DNA of 64,000 bases. Origin: Candidatus Fredericiella danica. GTDB lineage: Bacteria; Chloroflexota; Anaerolineae; Caldilineales; Caldilineaceae. This document shows, in pieces, positions 1-8,340 of this stretch. A program made the translations under genes and the position numbers. The notes beneath the pieces are model-generated. The model was not told where the DNA came from, ran no database searches, and saw only the letters and a program-made list of their open reading frames with translations. Position 1 is the stretch's first letter. Each line of letters starts with the position of its first letter. The stretch covers positions 1 to 64,000 of the forward strand of contig JADJPH010000045.1 in NCBI GenBank assembly GCA_016713335.1, written 5' to 3'.

Positions 1-64
1 AGGCGTTTCCCCGGGATTGGGTTGTGAGGGTGCGAACCGCTCGCTACTTTTAATTCTGGTGGTA

Positions 65-70
65 TATAAT
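65..70 (+). promoter_or_regulatory. Possible -10 box upstream of the antitoxin gene
   Basis: A perfect TATAAT lies 25 bases before the chosen antitoxin ATG. No convincing -35 box is present at the usual distance, so this is only a candidate promoter element. Confidence 0.3.
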
Positions 71-95
71 AGTGGTATTGTTAGGGGGTGTATTC

Positions 96-410
96 ATGGC
101 AAAAAGTATGGCGAACAATACCGCAAGGCAGGGCGCACAGAAAATTACGATTACGTTGCCCAGGGACGTGCTCGCACGGCTGAACGCATTGGTCCCTCCC
201 CGGCAGCGTAGCCACTTTATCTCTGAAGTGCTGGAGGCAAGGTTGGCACTCGCCGAACAACTCCTGGCACTAGAGGACAGCGCAGGCAGCTGGCAGGATG
301 AATCACATCCAGAGATGCAGGATGAGGATGCAATCGACGCATGGTTGAGCGTGTTGCGCCAATCCTGGTCGAATCAGGCGGATGGGCGTCGTGGCGAATT
401 ACCTGCTTGA
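96..410 (+). CDS. VapB-like antitoxin of a toxin-antitoxin pair
   Basis: A protein of 104 residues that probably binds DNA and neutralises the PIN-domain toxin encoded immediately downstream. The N-terminal part reads KITITLPRDVLARLNALVP, the pattern of a ribbon-helix-helix or CopG/MetJ-type DNA-binding segment, followed by an acidic helical tail typical of antitoxins (LLALEDSAG, MQDEDAIDAWL). ATG 96 is preferred to the upstream in-frame start at 72 because a G-rich stretch at 85-89 can act as a ribosome-binding site and the ribbon motif then starts near residue 16. It overlaps the toxin start at 382 by 29 bases, the classical coupling of such pairs. The assignment rests mainly on this pairing. 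Confidence 0.6.
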   Translation: MAKSMANNTARQGAQKITITLPRDVLARLNALVPPRQRSHFISEVLEARLALAEQLLALEDSAGSWQDESHPEMQDEDAIDAWLSVLRQSWSNQADGRRGELPA

Positions 411-793
411 CACCGGTATTGTGCTGCGCCACCTTCGCGGCCAACAGCGCACCGTCCAACTGCTTCGGGGACTTGGTAAGTTGGGCCGCTTGTCGATTAC
501 CACAGTGGCGCGGCGAAGTCCGTGCCGGTATGCAACCGGACGAAACGATATGCGACGCAAAAACTGTTGTCTCGCTTGACGACCCATGAACTGGATAGCG
601 ATCTTGCCGACCGCGCAGGCGACTTGATTGCAAGCAGCCGTCGGACCGGTAAGTTGTTAAATGTGCCCGGCGCGATTATTGCGGCGACGGCCTTGGCCAT
701 CAGCTCACACTGGTCACGCTGAATCACCATGATTTCGCACCCATTCCGGGGCTGAGTCTTTACCCAATGGACGACGGTAAACGCGAAGGCTAG
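382..793 (+). pseudogene. Broken PIN-domain (VapC-like) toxin
   Basis: Pieces of a PIN-domain ribonuclease are recognisable in three successive frames. The first is NYLLDTGIVLRHLRG with the first catalytic Asp, the second GEVRAG with the conserved Glu, and the third NVPGAIIAATALA followed, after another shift, by LVTLNHHDFAPIPGL near 704-750. At least three frame changes (about 500-530, 575-590 and 703) are needed to read it through to the TAG at 791-793. The position where VapC proteins usually carry Asp before the LIAATAL helix reads Gly here, so the toxin may also be catalytically dead. Three breaks in 412 bases is more than any other gene in the window shows, so true decay is plausible in addition to sequence error. 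Confidence 0.6.
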
Positions 794-822
794 ATGCTCC
801 GTAGAAAGTAGCTGGACGCAAA

Positions 823-1527
823 ATGCAGCAAGGCCCATCCATCCTTGTCGTCGATGACGAACAGAGTATCGTTGAGGTCGTCGCCCTTTATCTACAGCGT
901 GCGGGCTTTCGCGTGCAGACTGCACCCGACGGCCGCACCGCCCTCCAATTGATGACGGCAGAGATGCCTGATCTGCTGGTGCTTGACCTGATGCTGCCGG
1001 GCGTCGACGGTCTGGAGATCACGCGCCGCGTGCGGGCCGTGGGCGACACGCCCATCATTATGCTCACGGCCCGGAAAGAGGAGACCGATCGCATCGCGGG
1101 GCTGGAGTTAGGCGCCGATGACTATGTCGTGAAACCCTTCAGCCCCCAGGAACTGGTGAGCCGGGTGCGCGCGGTCCTGCGCCGCACCGCGGCCGCGCAG
1201 CCGGTCGCCGCGGCGGCGCCGGCTGCACGTGCGCTCCAATTTGAAGCGATCCGCATCGATCCGGTCACGCGTCTCGTCACCGTTGCAGAGCGCGAGGTCG
1301 TGCTGACGGCCAAAGAATTTGACCTGCTCTGGCTGCTCGCCGGCAATGCCCGCCAGGTCTTTAACCGCACCCGGCTGCTCGATCAGGTCTGGGGCGAGAC
1401 GGTCTATCTGGATCCTAGCACGGTCACCGTGCACGTCCGCCGCCTGCGCGAAAAAATCGAGCACGACCCGGCAAACCCACGCCATGTGATCACGGTGTGG
1501 GGGGTTGGGTACAAATTCGAGCCATGA
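823..1527 (+). CDS. OmpR/PhoB-family response regulator
   Basis: Transcription factor of a two-component system, 234 residues, phosphorylated by the histidine kinase encoded just downstream. Receiver domain at residues 6-120 with the acidic pair at 11-12 (ILVVDDEQS), phospho-acceptor Asp near residue 55 (LLVLDLMLPGVDG) and the Lys of DDYVVKPF. A short Ala-rich linker (residues 125-140) leads to a winged-helix DNA-binding domain ending in HVRRLREKIEHDP and VWGVGYKF, the hallmark of the OmpR class. The start at 823 gives a normal receiver N-terminus. Seven bases separate its TGA from the kinase start, so the two form an operon. The regulated genes are unknown; the two exporters downstream are candidates by position only. 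Confidence 0.93.
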   Translation: MQQGPSILVVDDEQSIVEVVALYLQRAGFRVQTAPDGRTALQLMTAEMPDLLVLDLMLPGVDGLEITRRVRAVGDTPIIMLTARKEETDRIAGLELGADDYVVKPFSPQELVSRVRAVLRRTAAAQPVAAAAPAARALQFEAIRIDPVTRLVTVAEREVVLTAKEFDLLWLLAGNARQVFNRTRLLDQVWGETVYLDPSTVTVHVRRLREKIEHDPANPRHVITVWGVGYKFEP

Positions 1528-1534
1528 AACCAGC

Positions 1535-2839
1535 ATGATCGTCCAACCTGAACGCCAATCGCTCTCGCTGCCTCTCCGTTTTTGGGCGGCGTCGTCGCGG
1601 CGCTCGCGCTGGCGCTGTTACTGTTTGCCGTGGCCATGCAACCGCCCTTTGCAGCGTTCCAGGCCATGACGATGTTCTTGTCGGCGACGGCGCTCCTGTC
1701 GTTGGTGGCTGGGTACGCGGCGTATCGCTTCGGGTGGCTGGAACGTTCGCCGCGCTTGCGCTGGACCTTTGTGGCCAGCTACCTGCTGGCAGGCGCGCTC
1801 ACGTTTGTCAATGTATGGGTCACCGCACGCTTGATGTTTAATAGCGACCATGACCTGACCCTGGCCGCGATTTTGCTGGTCTTTGCCGTGGGGATCGCAA
1901 CGGCATTGGGATTCTTCCTCTCCGCCAGCGTCACCGATAATATCCAGGCTCTGGCGCGCGCAGCCGGGGCTGTCGCCCAGGGGCGCTTTGACACCAGGGT
2001 GGCGGTGCGCAGCCGCGATGAAGTGGCGCAACTGGCGGACGCCTTTAATGCCATGGCGGCGCAACTGGAACAAGCAGAACAACAGAAGCGCGAAGTCGAG
2101 GTCATGCGTCGTGACCTCATCGCCTGGATCGGGCATGACCTGCGGACGCCGCTTGCTGCTGTGCAGGCGCGGCTCGAAGCGCTGGCCGATGGTGTGGTGG
2201 ACGATCCGGCTACAGTGCAACGTTACCTGAGCACCGCACAGCGGGACCTGCACGCGCTGTCGGCGTTGATCGACGATCTATTCGAAATGGCGCAACTGGA
2301 CGCCGGTGGGTTGAAACTCGACCTGCAACCGAACTCACTGTCTGACCTGATCTCCGATGCGCTGGAGAGCTTTGTGGCCGGCGCCGCGGCGCAAAAGGTC
2401 AACTTGTCAGGGACCGTGGCTGCCGACGTCGATCCGGTCGTCTGTGATGCGCCTGATCGGCCGCGCCCTGAATAACCTGATTGGCAATGCGCTGCACCAT
2501 ACGCCGGCGGGCGGCTCAGTGCATGTGCAAGCCTGGGTGGAGGGCGCCGCCGTGCGGCTGCAGGTCAGTGACAACGGCGATGGCATCGAGCCGGAAGACC
2601 TGCCGCACGTCTTTGATCGATTCTATCGGGGCGACAAAGCCCGTACTCGCACGACCGGTGGGGCGGGGCTGGGGCTGGCCATCACCCAGGCCATCGTCGT
2701 CGCACACCAGGGCGCGATTTCGGTCACCAGCCAGCCAGGTGAAGGAGCAGCCTTCCTCGTGACAATCCCAACGGCGCCACGCCGTCCCCCGCTTCATCCC
2801 CTACAGCGAGCACGCGTGGGCGCCCGTGCCACTGCCTGA
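1535..2839 (+). CDS. Sensor histidine kinase (two frameshifts)
   Basis: Membrane sensor kinase partner of the preceding regulator. Two or more hydrophobic segments lie in the first about 120 residues, then a HAMP domain (ALARAAGAVAQGRFDTRV), a HisKA dimerisation domain with the phospho-His in IGHDLRTPLAA near 2130, and an HATPase domain with N box NLIGNALHHTPAGG, G1 box DNGDGIEPEDLPHVFDRFY and G2 box GGAGLGLAITQ. The reading frame changes twice: at the T5 run 1579-1583, joining the ATG at 1535 to the membrane part, and near 2440-2452 just before the N box. The joined product is complete and of ordinary length for the family, so the shifts are probably sequence errors. The TGA overlaps the next ATG. 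Confidence 0.85.
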
Positions 2840-3756
2840 TGCCGGTGCTTCATCACCCGGACAACGATAGACTGGACAAAGTCATGGCAACTCTCACCCA
2901 ACACGCGTCCTGGAAGGCGTACACTGCGCTTGCGTTCGGCGTGCTCTGTATCGGTCTGTCCGCGATCTTCGTCAAGATTGCCGCTGTGCCCGGTGGCGTG
3001 TCAGCATTTTACCGCGTGCTTTTTGCCACGATTGTGCTGGTTCCCATCTGGTTGTGGAAAGGCCCGGCGCGTCCGGCGCCCGCAACATTACGCGGCACGA
3101 TCATTGGCGGGCTTTTCTTTGCAATTGATCTGGTGCTGTGGAACACGGCGCTGTTACTGACCGGCGCAGGCGTCGCCACGCTACTGGCCAACAACGCACC
3201 CATCTGGGTTGGGTTGATCGCCTGGCTCTTTCTCCACCAACGCGTCGGTGCGAATTTCTGGGTCGGTCTTTTTCTCGCACTGGCAGGGATGACGCTGATC
3301 GTCGCCGCGGGCGGTGCGCTGGTTTCGGGGAGCGGTTTGGGCAACCTGCTCGCCATCATCGCCAGTTTCTTTTATGCGCTCTACCTGCTGACGACGCAAC
3401 GCGTGCGGGCTTCGATGGACACCTTGAGCTTTATGGCGATCTCGATGCTCGCGGCAACGGCGATTTTGTTTGTTACCAACCTGGTTATGCAGACCCCCCT
3501 CAATGGCTACAGTCTTACAAGCTATGTCGCGCTGCTGGCCCTTGGGCTTGTTTCCCAGGTGGGTGGCTGGCTTTCGATCAACTATGCCCTTGGCCAACTG
3601 CCCGCCACCCAGGTCTCGGTCACACTGTTGGCGCAGGCGGTCGTGACGACGCTCGTCGCTATCCCGATCCTGGGTGAATTGCCTGCGCCCTTGCAAGTCG
3701 TGGGCGGCGCGATGGTGTTGGGTGGCATCTACTGGGTCTATCGCGGGCGCGGATAG
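2839..3756 (+). CDS. EamA/DMT-superfamily transporter
   Basis: Ten-helix drug/metabolite transporter of 305 residues, a probable exporter of small metabolites in the cytoplasmic membrane. Two homologous halves are visible; the first starts YTALAFGVLCIGLSAIFVK and has the RVLFATIVLVPIWLW helix, and the second contains an EamA repeat ending ATQVSVTLLAQAVVTTLVA and GGAMVLGGIYWVYR. The ATG at 2839 overlaps the kinase stop; an internal ATG at 2884 (MATLTQ) would also give a normal protein, removing a hydrophilic 15-residue leader. Substrate cannot be inferred. Immediately followed by an MFS exporter on the same strand. Confidence 0.85.
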   Translation: MPVLHHPDNDRLDKVMATLTQHASWKAYTALAFGVLCIGLSAIFVKIAAVPGGVSAFYRVLFATIVLVPIWLWKGPARPAPATLRGTIIGGLFFAIDLVLWNTALLLTGAGVATLLANNAPIWVGLIAWLFLHQRVGANFWVGLFLALAGMTLIVAAGGALVSGSGLGNLLAIIASFFYALYLLTTQRVRASMDTLSFMAISMLAATAILFVTNLVMQTPLNGYSLTSYVALLALGLVSQVGGWLSINYALGQLPATQVSVTLLAQAVVTTLVAIPILGELPAPLQVVGGAMVLGGIYWVYRGRG

Positions 3757-3778
3757 GCGAAGTGAACCGTACGGCGCC

Positions 3779-5083
3779 ATGGCAGAAACCGGTGCCGCAC
3801 AATTGAATGGAGCGTGCGTGGGGACTTACATCAGCCTGTTGCAGCGCAACCGAAATTATCGCAACCTGTGGTTTGCGCGCGTCGTCAGCAATCTCGGCGA
3901 CTGGTTCAATCTATTGGCCAGCGCGGCGCTGATCGCCCAACTCACCGAGGCGGGCACTGCGATCAGTTTTCTCTTTCTGATGCGCTTTATCCCGCTCTTT
4001 TTGATGAGCCCGTTCGCCGGCGTCATCGCCGACCGCTTTGACCGGCGTCACGTACTGATTGCGACGGACGTGCTGCGGGCCATCACCGTGGCCTCCTTTC
4101 TGATTGTTGACCGTCCGGAACGGCTCTGGCTGCTCTATGTGTTGACCGCGCTGCAATTTGTCTTCAGCGCGGTGTTCACGCCGGCTGAGACCGCACTGAT
4201 CCCCAATGTGGTTGATGAGGATGATCTCATTACGGCGAATGCGCTCGATAGCCTGACCTGGAGCACGATGTTGGCCATCGGCGCCATGCTTGGGGGGCTG
4301 GCGACCGCGTTGTTTGGCGTGACGACTGCATTTCTCTTAGATGCCGCCAGTTTTCTGCTCTCGGCGTATTTCGTCGCCCGCGTCGTGGCGCCGCCCAAAC
4401 CCGAAAGTGAAGGTGGCGAACTGGCTGTTGCACCGGGGGTGCGCGCCGGCCTGGTCGCCTTTGTCGATGGGCTGCGCTACCTGGCGGGGCAGCGCTTTCT
4501 GCTGGTCATCGCCCTCGTCAAGGCGGCGGGTGCGCTGGTGTGGGGCGTAGCCAACGTGATTGAGATCCCGCTGGCAGAGACTGTCTTCCCCCTGAACGGC
4601 AACGGCTCGTTGACGCTTGGTCTGCTCTATGCTGCGGTGGGCATCGGCACGGGGGTTGGCCCATTGGTGCTGCGTAATCTGTTGGGCGACTCCAAGTTGG
4701 CGATGCAGCGTGCCATCACCATCGGCTTCATTTGCTTGACCGCCGGTCTGCTCGGGCTGGCGTTGGCGCCCACCTTGCCGTGGCTTCTGGTGGCAACGAC
4801 GGTGCGCGGGCTGGGGTCGGGGGGAATCTGGGTCTTTTCGACGGTGCTGTTGCAGGTGTTGCTGCCCGATCATGTGCGCGGCCGTGTCTTTGCGTTTGAA
4901 TTTGCGGCGTTGACGCTGACGCAGTCGATCGGCACGCTGTGGGCCGGGTACGCGTATGACACGCTGCAGTTGTCGATTTCACAGATTTTCGTGTTGGACG
5001 CAGTTGTCAGTGCGGTCTTGCTCGCCGCGTGGTTGTTGTTCCAGTGGCGGCTACATCGCCGGCCCGCGGTGGTTGCCGGGTAG
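3779..5083 (+). CDS. MFS transporter (MFS_3/enterobactin-exporter-like)
   Basis: Twelve-helix major facilitator of about 434 residues. The N-terminus SLLQRNRNYRNLWFARVVS and the helix-2/3 loop GVIADRFDRRHVLIATDVLRA (partly quoted) are typical of the MFS_3 group that exports siderophores, drugs or macrolides. The second half carries the matching loop LPDHVRGRVFAFE. ATG 3779 is chosen because the upstream in-frame start at 3674 lies inside the DMT gene; GTG 3811 is an alternative. It lies 22 bases after the DMT stop and is probably co-transcribed with it. The gene ends just before the large repeat element at 5119-5368. Substrate unknown. Confidence 0.85.
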   Translation: MAETGAAQLNGACVGTYISLLQRNRNYRNLWFARVVSNLGDWFNLLASAALIAQLTEAGTAISFLFLMRFIPLFLMSPFAGVIADRFDRRHVLIATDVLRAITVASFLIVDRPERLWLLYVLTALQFVFSAVFTPAETALIPNVVDEDDLITANALDSLTWSTMLAIGAMLGGLATALFGVTTAFLLDAASFLLSAYFVARVVAPPKPESEGGELAVAPGVRAGLVAFVDGLRYLAGQRFLLVIALVKAAGALVWGVANVIEIPLAETVFPLNGNGSLTLGLLYAAVGIGTGVGPLVLRNLLGDSKLAMQRAITIGFICLTAGLLGLALAPTLPWLLVATTVRGLGSGGIWVFSTVLLQVLLPDHVRGRVFAFEFAALTLTQSIGTLWAGYAYDTLQLSISQIFVLDAVVSAVLLAAWLLFQWRLHRRPAVVAG

Positions 5084-5118
5084 GGACGGTAGCGATCGCA
5101 TTCGGAGAAACTGCCAGA

Positions 5119-5240
5119 AGAGACTCCCGCAGAGACGCAGAGACGCGAGAGGAAACACTGAAGGAAAGCTCCCGCAGAGACGCAGAGATGCAAAGGAAAG
5201 ACAAAAGGAGAGACTCCCGGAGGGACGCAGAGAAATGCGG
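5119..5240 (+). repeat. Three tandem copies of a 45-bp purine-rich repeat
   Basis: The core CTCCCGCAGAGACGCAGAGA occurs at 5124-5143 and 5169-5188, and a variant with three changes at 5214-5233, so the period is exactly 45 bp. Spacers are purine-rich (AGGAAA, AGGAGA). No coding capacity is credible on either strand; apparent frames are low-complexity. Confidence 0.85.
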
Positions 5241-5368
5241 GGAGGAAGAGGGAAGATCACCACAAAGAACGCAAAGAACACAAAGAAAATGCGAGCCCGC
5301 CGCTCCTTTCTTTGTGTTCTCTGTGTTCTTTGTGGCCAATTATTCTCCTCCCTGCGTCCCTGCGGGAG
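5214..5368. repeat. Nested palindrome built from two variants of the repeat module
   Basis: The inner arms 5260-5288 (CCACAAAGAACGCAAAGAAC...) and 5307-5335 pair over 29 positions with two mismatches around an 18-base loop. The outer arms 5214-5233 and 5349-5368 (TCCCTGCGTCCCTGCGGGAG) also pair. The whole could fold as one long imperfect hairpin between the MFS gene (+) and the acyltransferase gene (-), so it may also end both transcripts. Confidence 0.8.
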
Positions 5369-5385
5369 ATTTCTTTTTCTTTGCC

Positions 5386-5413
5386 GGGGGGGTTGGGGTC
5401 CCCCCCCCCCCCC
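5386..5413. other. Homopolymer cluster G7-TT-G4-T-C14
   Basis: Seven G, two T, four G, one T and fourteen C in direct succession, able to snap back on itself. It abuts the stop codon of the acyltransferase on the minus strand. The exact run lengths should not be trusted. Confidence 0.7.
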
Positions 5414-6960
5414 TATTTCTTCCTTGGCGTCTTGGCGGCTTGGCGGGAGGTCTCCGGCTGGTGCACGCGGCAGTAGGTTGACCCCGCCAGCGGATGGTTG
5501 CGACATGGCTGCCCCTTGACGGTGCGCCCGGCGCAGTGTTGTTCCTCCGCTGCGGGCAACGTCTTGCCATCGACACGCACCGCCGCCAGGAGACGCTGGA
5601 ACTCGCGATCAAACTCCGCGGCGATGTGCTCAGGGTCGGGCACCAGACCGGCATCCGCGATGATCCCCAACGAAACACCCCCATTGTAGCTCAGGATGCT
5701 GATGCCCATCCCGATGCTGCCGGGATGGGGTACCCAGAAGATCATCCGGTCGATCGCGCTGCCGGCCAGGTAGCGCGGCTCCCGCGGGCCGGCCACGTTG
5801 GTCATCACCACGCTCGCCTTGCTGGTGAAGATATTCACGGCGATATCGGAGATGGATTTTGGCGTGCGCCCAAAGAAGTCGATGATCGCCAACAAGACGT
5901 GCGCCTCCGGCGACTGCTTCAGCGCGTCCATGTTGCGCTTTGTCAGGCCAAGCCGTTCAAAGGGGTCGCTGAAGCCCACCGGCAGTTCGAGAAAGACGAG
6001 GCCAAAGTGGTTTCCCAACTCAAACGCACGCCCCGGCGGTCGCAGATCGACGGGTACAATTGCCCGAATGCTATGGCCTTCGAGTTCTGCATGCCGTTCC
6101 AGTAGATACCGGCGCAACGCACCGGACACGACCGCCACCAGCACATCATTGACCTTGGCGCCGGTGCGCTTGCCGATCTCCTTCACCTCGTCCAACGCGA
6201 TCGGTTCAGACCAGGCGACGCGCTTGAGGACACCCAACTGGCCCTTGATTGGAGAAACCGGATCGGTTGATTTCAACAACAGTCCTGCCGCGGAGCCGGC
6301 GCTGCGTGCCGCAAGTTCGGTCAGGTCCAGCACCTGGCTCGGGTGGCGCACCAGGTCGACCCCTCCCTCGACGGCGCTACCCAATAATTGGGTGGAACTG
6401 CGGAGTGCGCGGCGGGCAGGGCGGAAGATCGCGTCGAGCATGCCGCCGCTCGCCGGCTTTTTCGGCGCAGGCAGTGGAATCGGTGCGTCCGGCGTCGTAT
6501 CGAACAGTTGCTGGGCCACGGCAATCATGGCTGTGCCATCACCGACACAGTGGTGGAAGCGCATAACCAGCGCGCTGCCGCCGTCGACGTCGTCGACGAC
6601 ATGCACCTGCCAGAGGGGGCGACGCGGGTCCAGCGGGGTGCTTGACAGGTCGCTCAGGAGTGCCAGCAGCGCCTGCTTGTCGCGCGGTTCAGGGAGCGCC
6701 ACATGATGGACATGGTCATCGATGTTGAAGTAGGGGTAGGTCTCCCAGTGAGGCGTGTGGTAAGGGGCGCCGGTCTCGACCACGCACTGCCGGAAGCGGT
6801 CAAAGGACGCCAACCGCTGCAGGTAGGTCTCCTTGACTCGTGCAAAATCGAGCGGTTCACGCGTCAGGATGACACCCGACACCATGGCGAGATTGGTAGC
6901 GTTGTCCATATGGTACCAGGCTGCGTCGACGCTGGACATGGGAATGGGTTTGCTGGCCAT
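5413..6960 (-). CDS. Wax ester synthase/diacylglycerol O-acyltransferase (WS/DGAT) with C-terminal zinc-knuckle tail
   Basis: Makes wax esters or triacylglycerol from acyl-CoA. 515 residues. The catalytic HHxxxDG motif is seen as HHCVGDG at residues 136-142, preceded by the typical start MSSVDAAWYHMDNATN and LDPRRPLWQVHVV; the C-terminal DUF1298 domain includes VVMTNVAGPREPRYLAGS and GGVSLGIIAD. A GAGGAA ribosome-binding site lies 4 bases before the ATG. The last about 45 residues are unusual: CAGRTVKGQPC, then STYCRVH, a Cys/Cys/Cys/His pattern like small zinc knuckles, followed by a basic tail RQAAKTPRKK encoded by repeat DNA (5415-5445). No obvious partner genes; the arsenic island starts upstream. 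Confidence 0.9.
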   Translation of the reverse strand: MASKPIPMSSVDAAWYHMDNATNLAMVSGVILTREPLDFARVKETYLQRLASFDRFRQCVVETGAPYHTPHWETYPYFNIDDHVHHVALPEPRDKQALLALLSDLSSTPLDPRRPLWQVHVVDDVDGGSALVMRFHHCVGDGTAMIAVAQQLFDTTPDAPIPLPAPKKPASGGMLDAIFRPARRALRSSTQLLGSAVEGGVDLVRHPSQVLDLTELAARSAGSAAGLLLKSTDPVSPIKGQLGVLKRVAWSEPIALDEVKEIGKRTGAKVNDVLVAVVSGALRRYLLERHAELEGHSIRAIVPVDLRPPGRAFELGNHFGLVFLELPVGFSDPFERLGLTKRNMDALKQSPEAHVLLAIIDFFGRTPKSISDIAVNIFTSKASVVMTNVAGPREPRYLAGSAIDRMIFWVPHPGSIGMGISILSYNGGVSLGIIADAGLVPDPEHIAAEFDREFQRLLAAVRVDGKTLPAAEEQHCAGRTVKGQPCRNHPLAGSTYCRVHQPETSRQAAKTPRKK

Positions 6961-7124
6961 TGGATTCCTCTTCTGTTTCTTGCGATTCGACGCGGCATAT
7001 GGACGGGCGCAGGGCGTGTTGCTTCAAGGCGGTCGGGGGACCACATTGCCTGATTTTAACATATTCAGGGACGCCAACGCACCTCATCGGTGCGGCCTGG
7101 TGCGTTGGCGATGGAGTCTGTGGA

Positions 7125-8252
7125 TCAGGCGGCTTTTGACTGTGCGATCGGCGTTGCTTCGCAGTCGATCGCTTCCATATCCTTCTTGAAATAGCGACGC
7201 CCCAACCAGAAGGCGACGCTGACCAGACCGATCATCACCGGCACTTCGATCAGCGGCCCCACGACGGCCGCAAATGCCTGGCCGGAGGCAATCCCAAAGA
7301 CCGCCACGGCCACGGCGATGGCGAGTTCGAAGTTGTTGCTGGCGGCGGTGAACGAAATCGTCGTGGTCTTCTTGTAGCCGGAATGGCTCCACACGCCCAT
7401 GAAGTAGCTGATGCCAAACATGATCACAAAGTACAGGATCAGCGGGATCGCAATGCGCACTACATCCAGCGGAATGGCGACAATCAGTTGGCCCTGGATG
7501 CTGAACATGACGACGATGGTAAAGAGCAAGGCAATCAGCGTAATCGGGCTGATCTTGGGGATGAAGACGCTGTGATACCACTCCTTGCCTTTGGCGCGCA
7601 CCAGGAAGAAGCGGGTCAGGAAGCCGGCAATAAAGGGGATGCCAAGATAGATAAAGACGCTTTGCGCAATCTGGGCCATGCTGACCTGGACAATGGCGCT
7701 TTGCATCCCCAACCAGGTGGGCAAAATGGTGATGTAGAAATAGGCAAAGACGCTGTAGAAGAGCACCTGAAAGATGCTGTTGAAAGCGACAAGACCGGCC
7801 GCATACTCGGTGTCCCCTTTGGCCAGATCGTTCCACACGATCACCATCGCGATGCAGCGCGCCAGCCCGATGAGGATCAACCCTTCCATGTAGGCTGGGT
7901 AGTCACGCAGGAAGATCACCGCCAGAATGAACATCAGCATTGGGCCGATGACCCAGTTCTGGAGGAGGGACAGCCCAAGGATCTTCCAATCGCGGAAGAC
8001 GTCACCCAGTTCTTCGTAGCGTACTTTGGCGAGCGGGGGATACATCATCAGGATCAGCCCGATTGCAATCGGGATGTTCGTGGTGCCTACCTGAAACTGG
8101 TTGATAAAGTTCTCGACGCCGGGGATGAAGTAGCCGATGGCGATGCCTGCGGCCATGGCCAGGAAGATCCAGAGGGTCAGATAACGGTCAAGCAGCGACA
8201 GTTTGCGAGTTACGCCAGGCTGTGGCTGCACCGTGACTGCACTTTGTGACAT
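7125..8252 (-). CDS. acr3: ACR3-family arsenite efflux transporter
   Basis: Cytoplasmic-membrane exporter of arsenite, 375 residues, about ten helices. It begins LSLLDRYLTLWIFLAMAAG and contains GLARCIAMVIVWNDLAKGD, which carries the Cys conserved and needed in ACR3 proteins, and NSIFQVLFYSVFAYFY. Length and motifs match the family. The ATG is preceded by AGGGAG about 8 bases upstream. It is the last gene of a minus-strand series after ArsR (8341-8724), separated by an 88-base spacer that contains its own inverted-repeat operator at 8309-8324, so it is probably regulated directly by an ArsR repressor. Confidence 0.95.
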   Translation of the reverse strand: MSQSAVTVQPQPGVTRKLSLLDRYLTLWIFLAMAAGIAIGYFIPGVENFINQFQVGTTNIPIAIGLILMMYPPLAKVRYEELGDVFRDWKILGLSLLQNWVIGPMLMFILAVIFLRDYPAYMEGLILIGLARCIAMVIVWNDLAKGDTEYAAGLVAFNSIFQVLFYSVFAYFYITILPTWLGMQSAIVQVSMAQIAQSVFIYLGIPFIAGFLTRFFLVRAKGKEWYHSVFIPKISPITLIALLFTIVVMFSIQGQLIVAIPLDVVRIAIPLILYFVIMFGISYFMGVWSHSGYKKTTTISFTAASNNFELAIAVAVAVFGIASGQAFAAVVGPLIEVPVMIGLVSVAFWLGRRYFKKDMEAIDCEATPIAQSKAA

Positions 8253-8308
8253 TTGATTGACTCCCTATGCACGATGAAAAGATGGAATTCGTTTGCTCGG
8301 GTCGGTAA

Positions 8309-8324
8309 TTCAATTTCGATTGAA
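8309..8324. promoter_or_regulatory. Putative ArsR operator, site 1 (TTCAA-N6-TTGAA)
   Basis: Perfect inverted repeat TTCAATTTCGATTGAA located 57 bases before the acr3 ATG. The same spacing and arms occur at 10799-10814, and with one mismatch at 8801-8816, all inside the arsenic island. Confidence 0.6.
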
Positions 8325-8340
8325 CTATTTGGCAAAAAAA

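Noticed and set aside
5119..5240. Possible CRISPR array (20-nt repeat, period 45).
   Set aside because: Only three units, spacers are related purine-rich sequence rather than unique, no cas genes, and the unit also occurs inverted nearby.
5007..5519. Several overlapping frames of 100-190 residues on both strands, with strings like FFVFFAFF and SASLRESL.
   Set aside because: They translate the palindromic repeat element; no start signals and the same low-complexity pattern in all frames.
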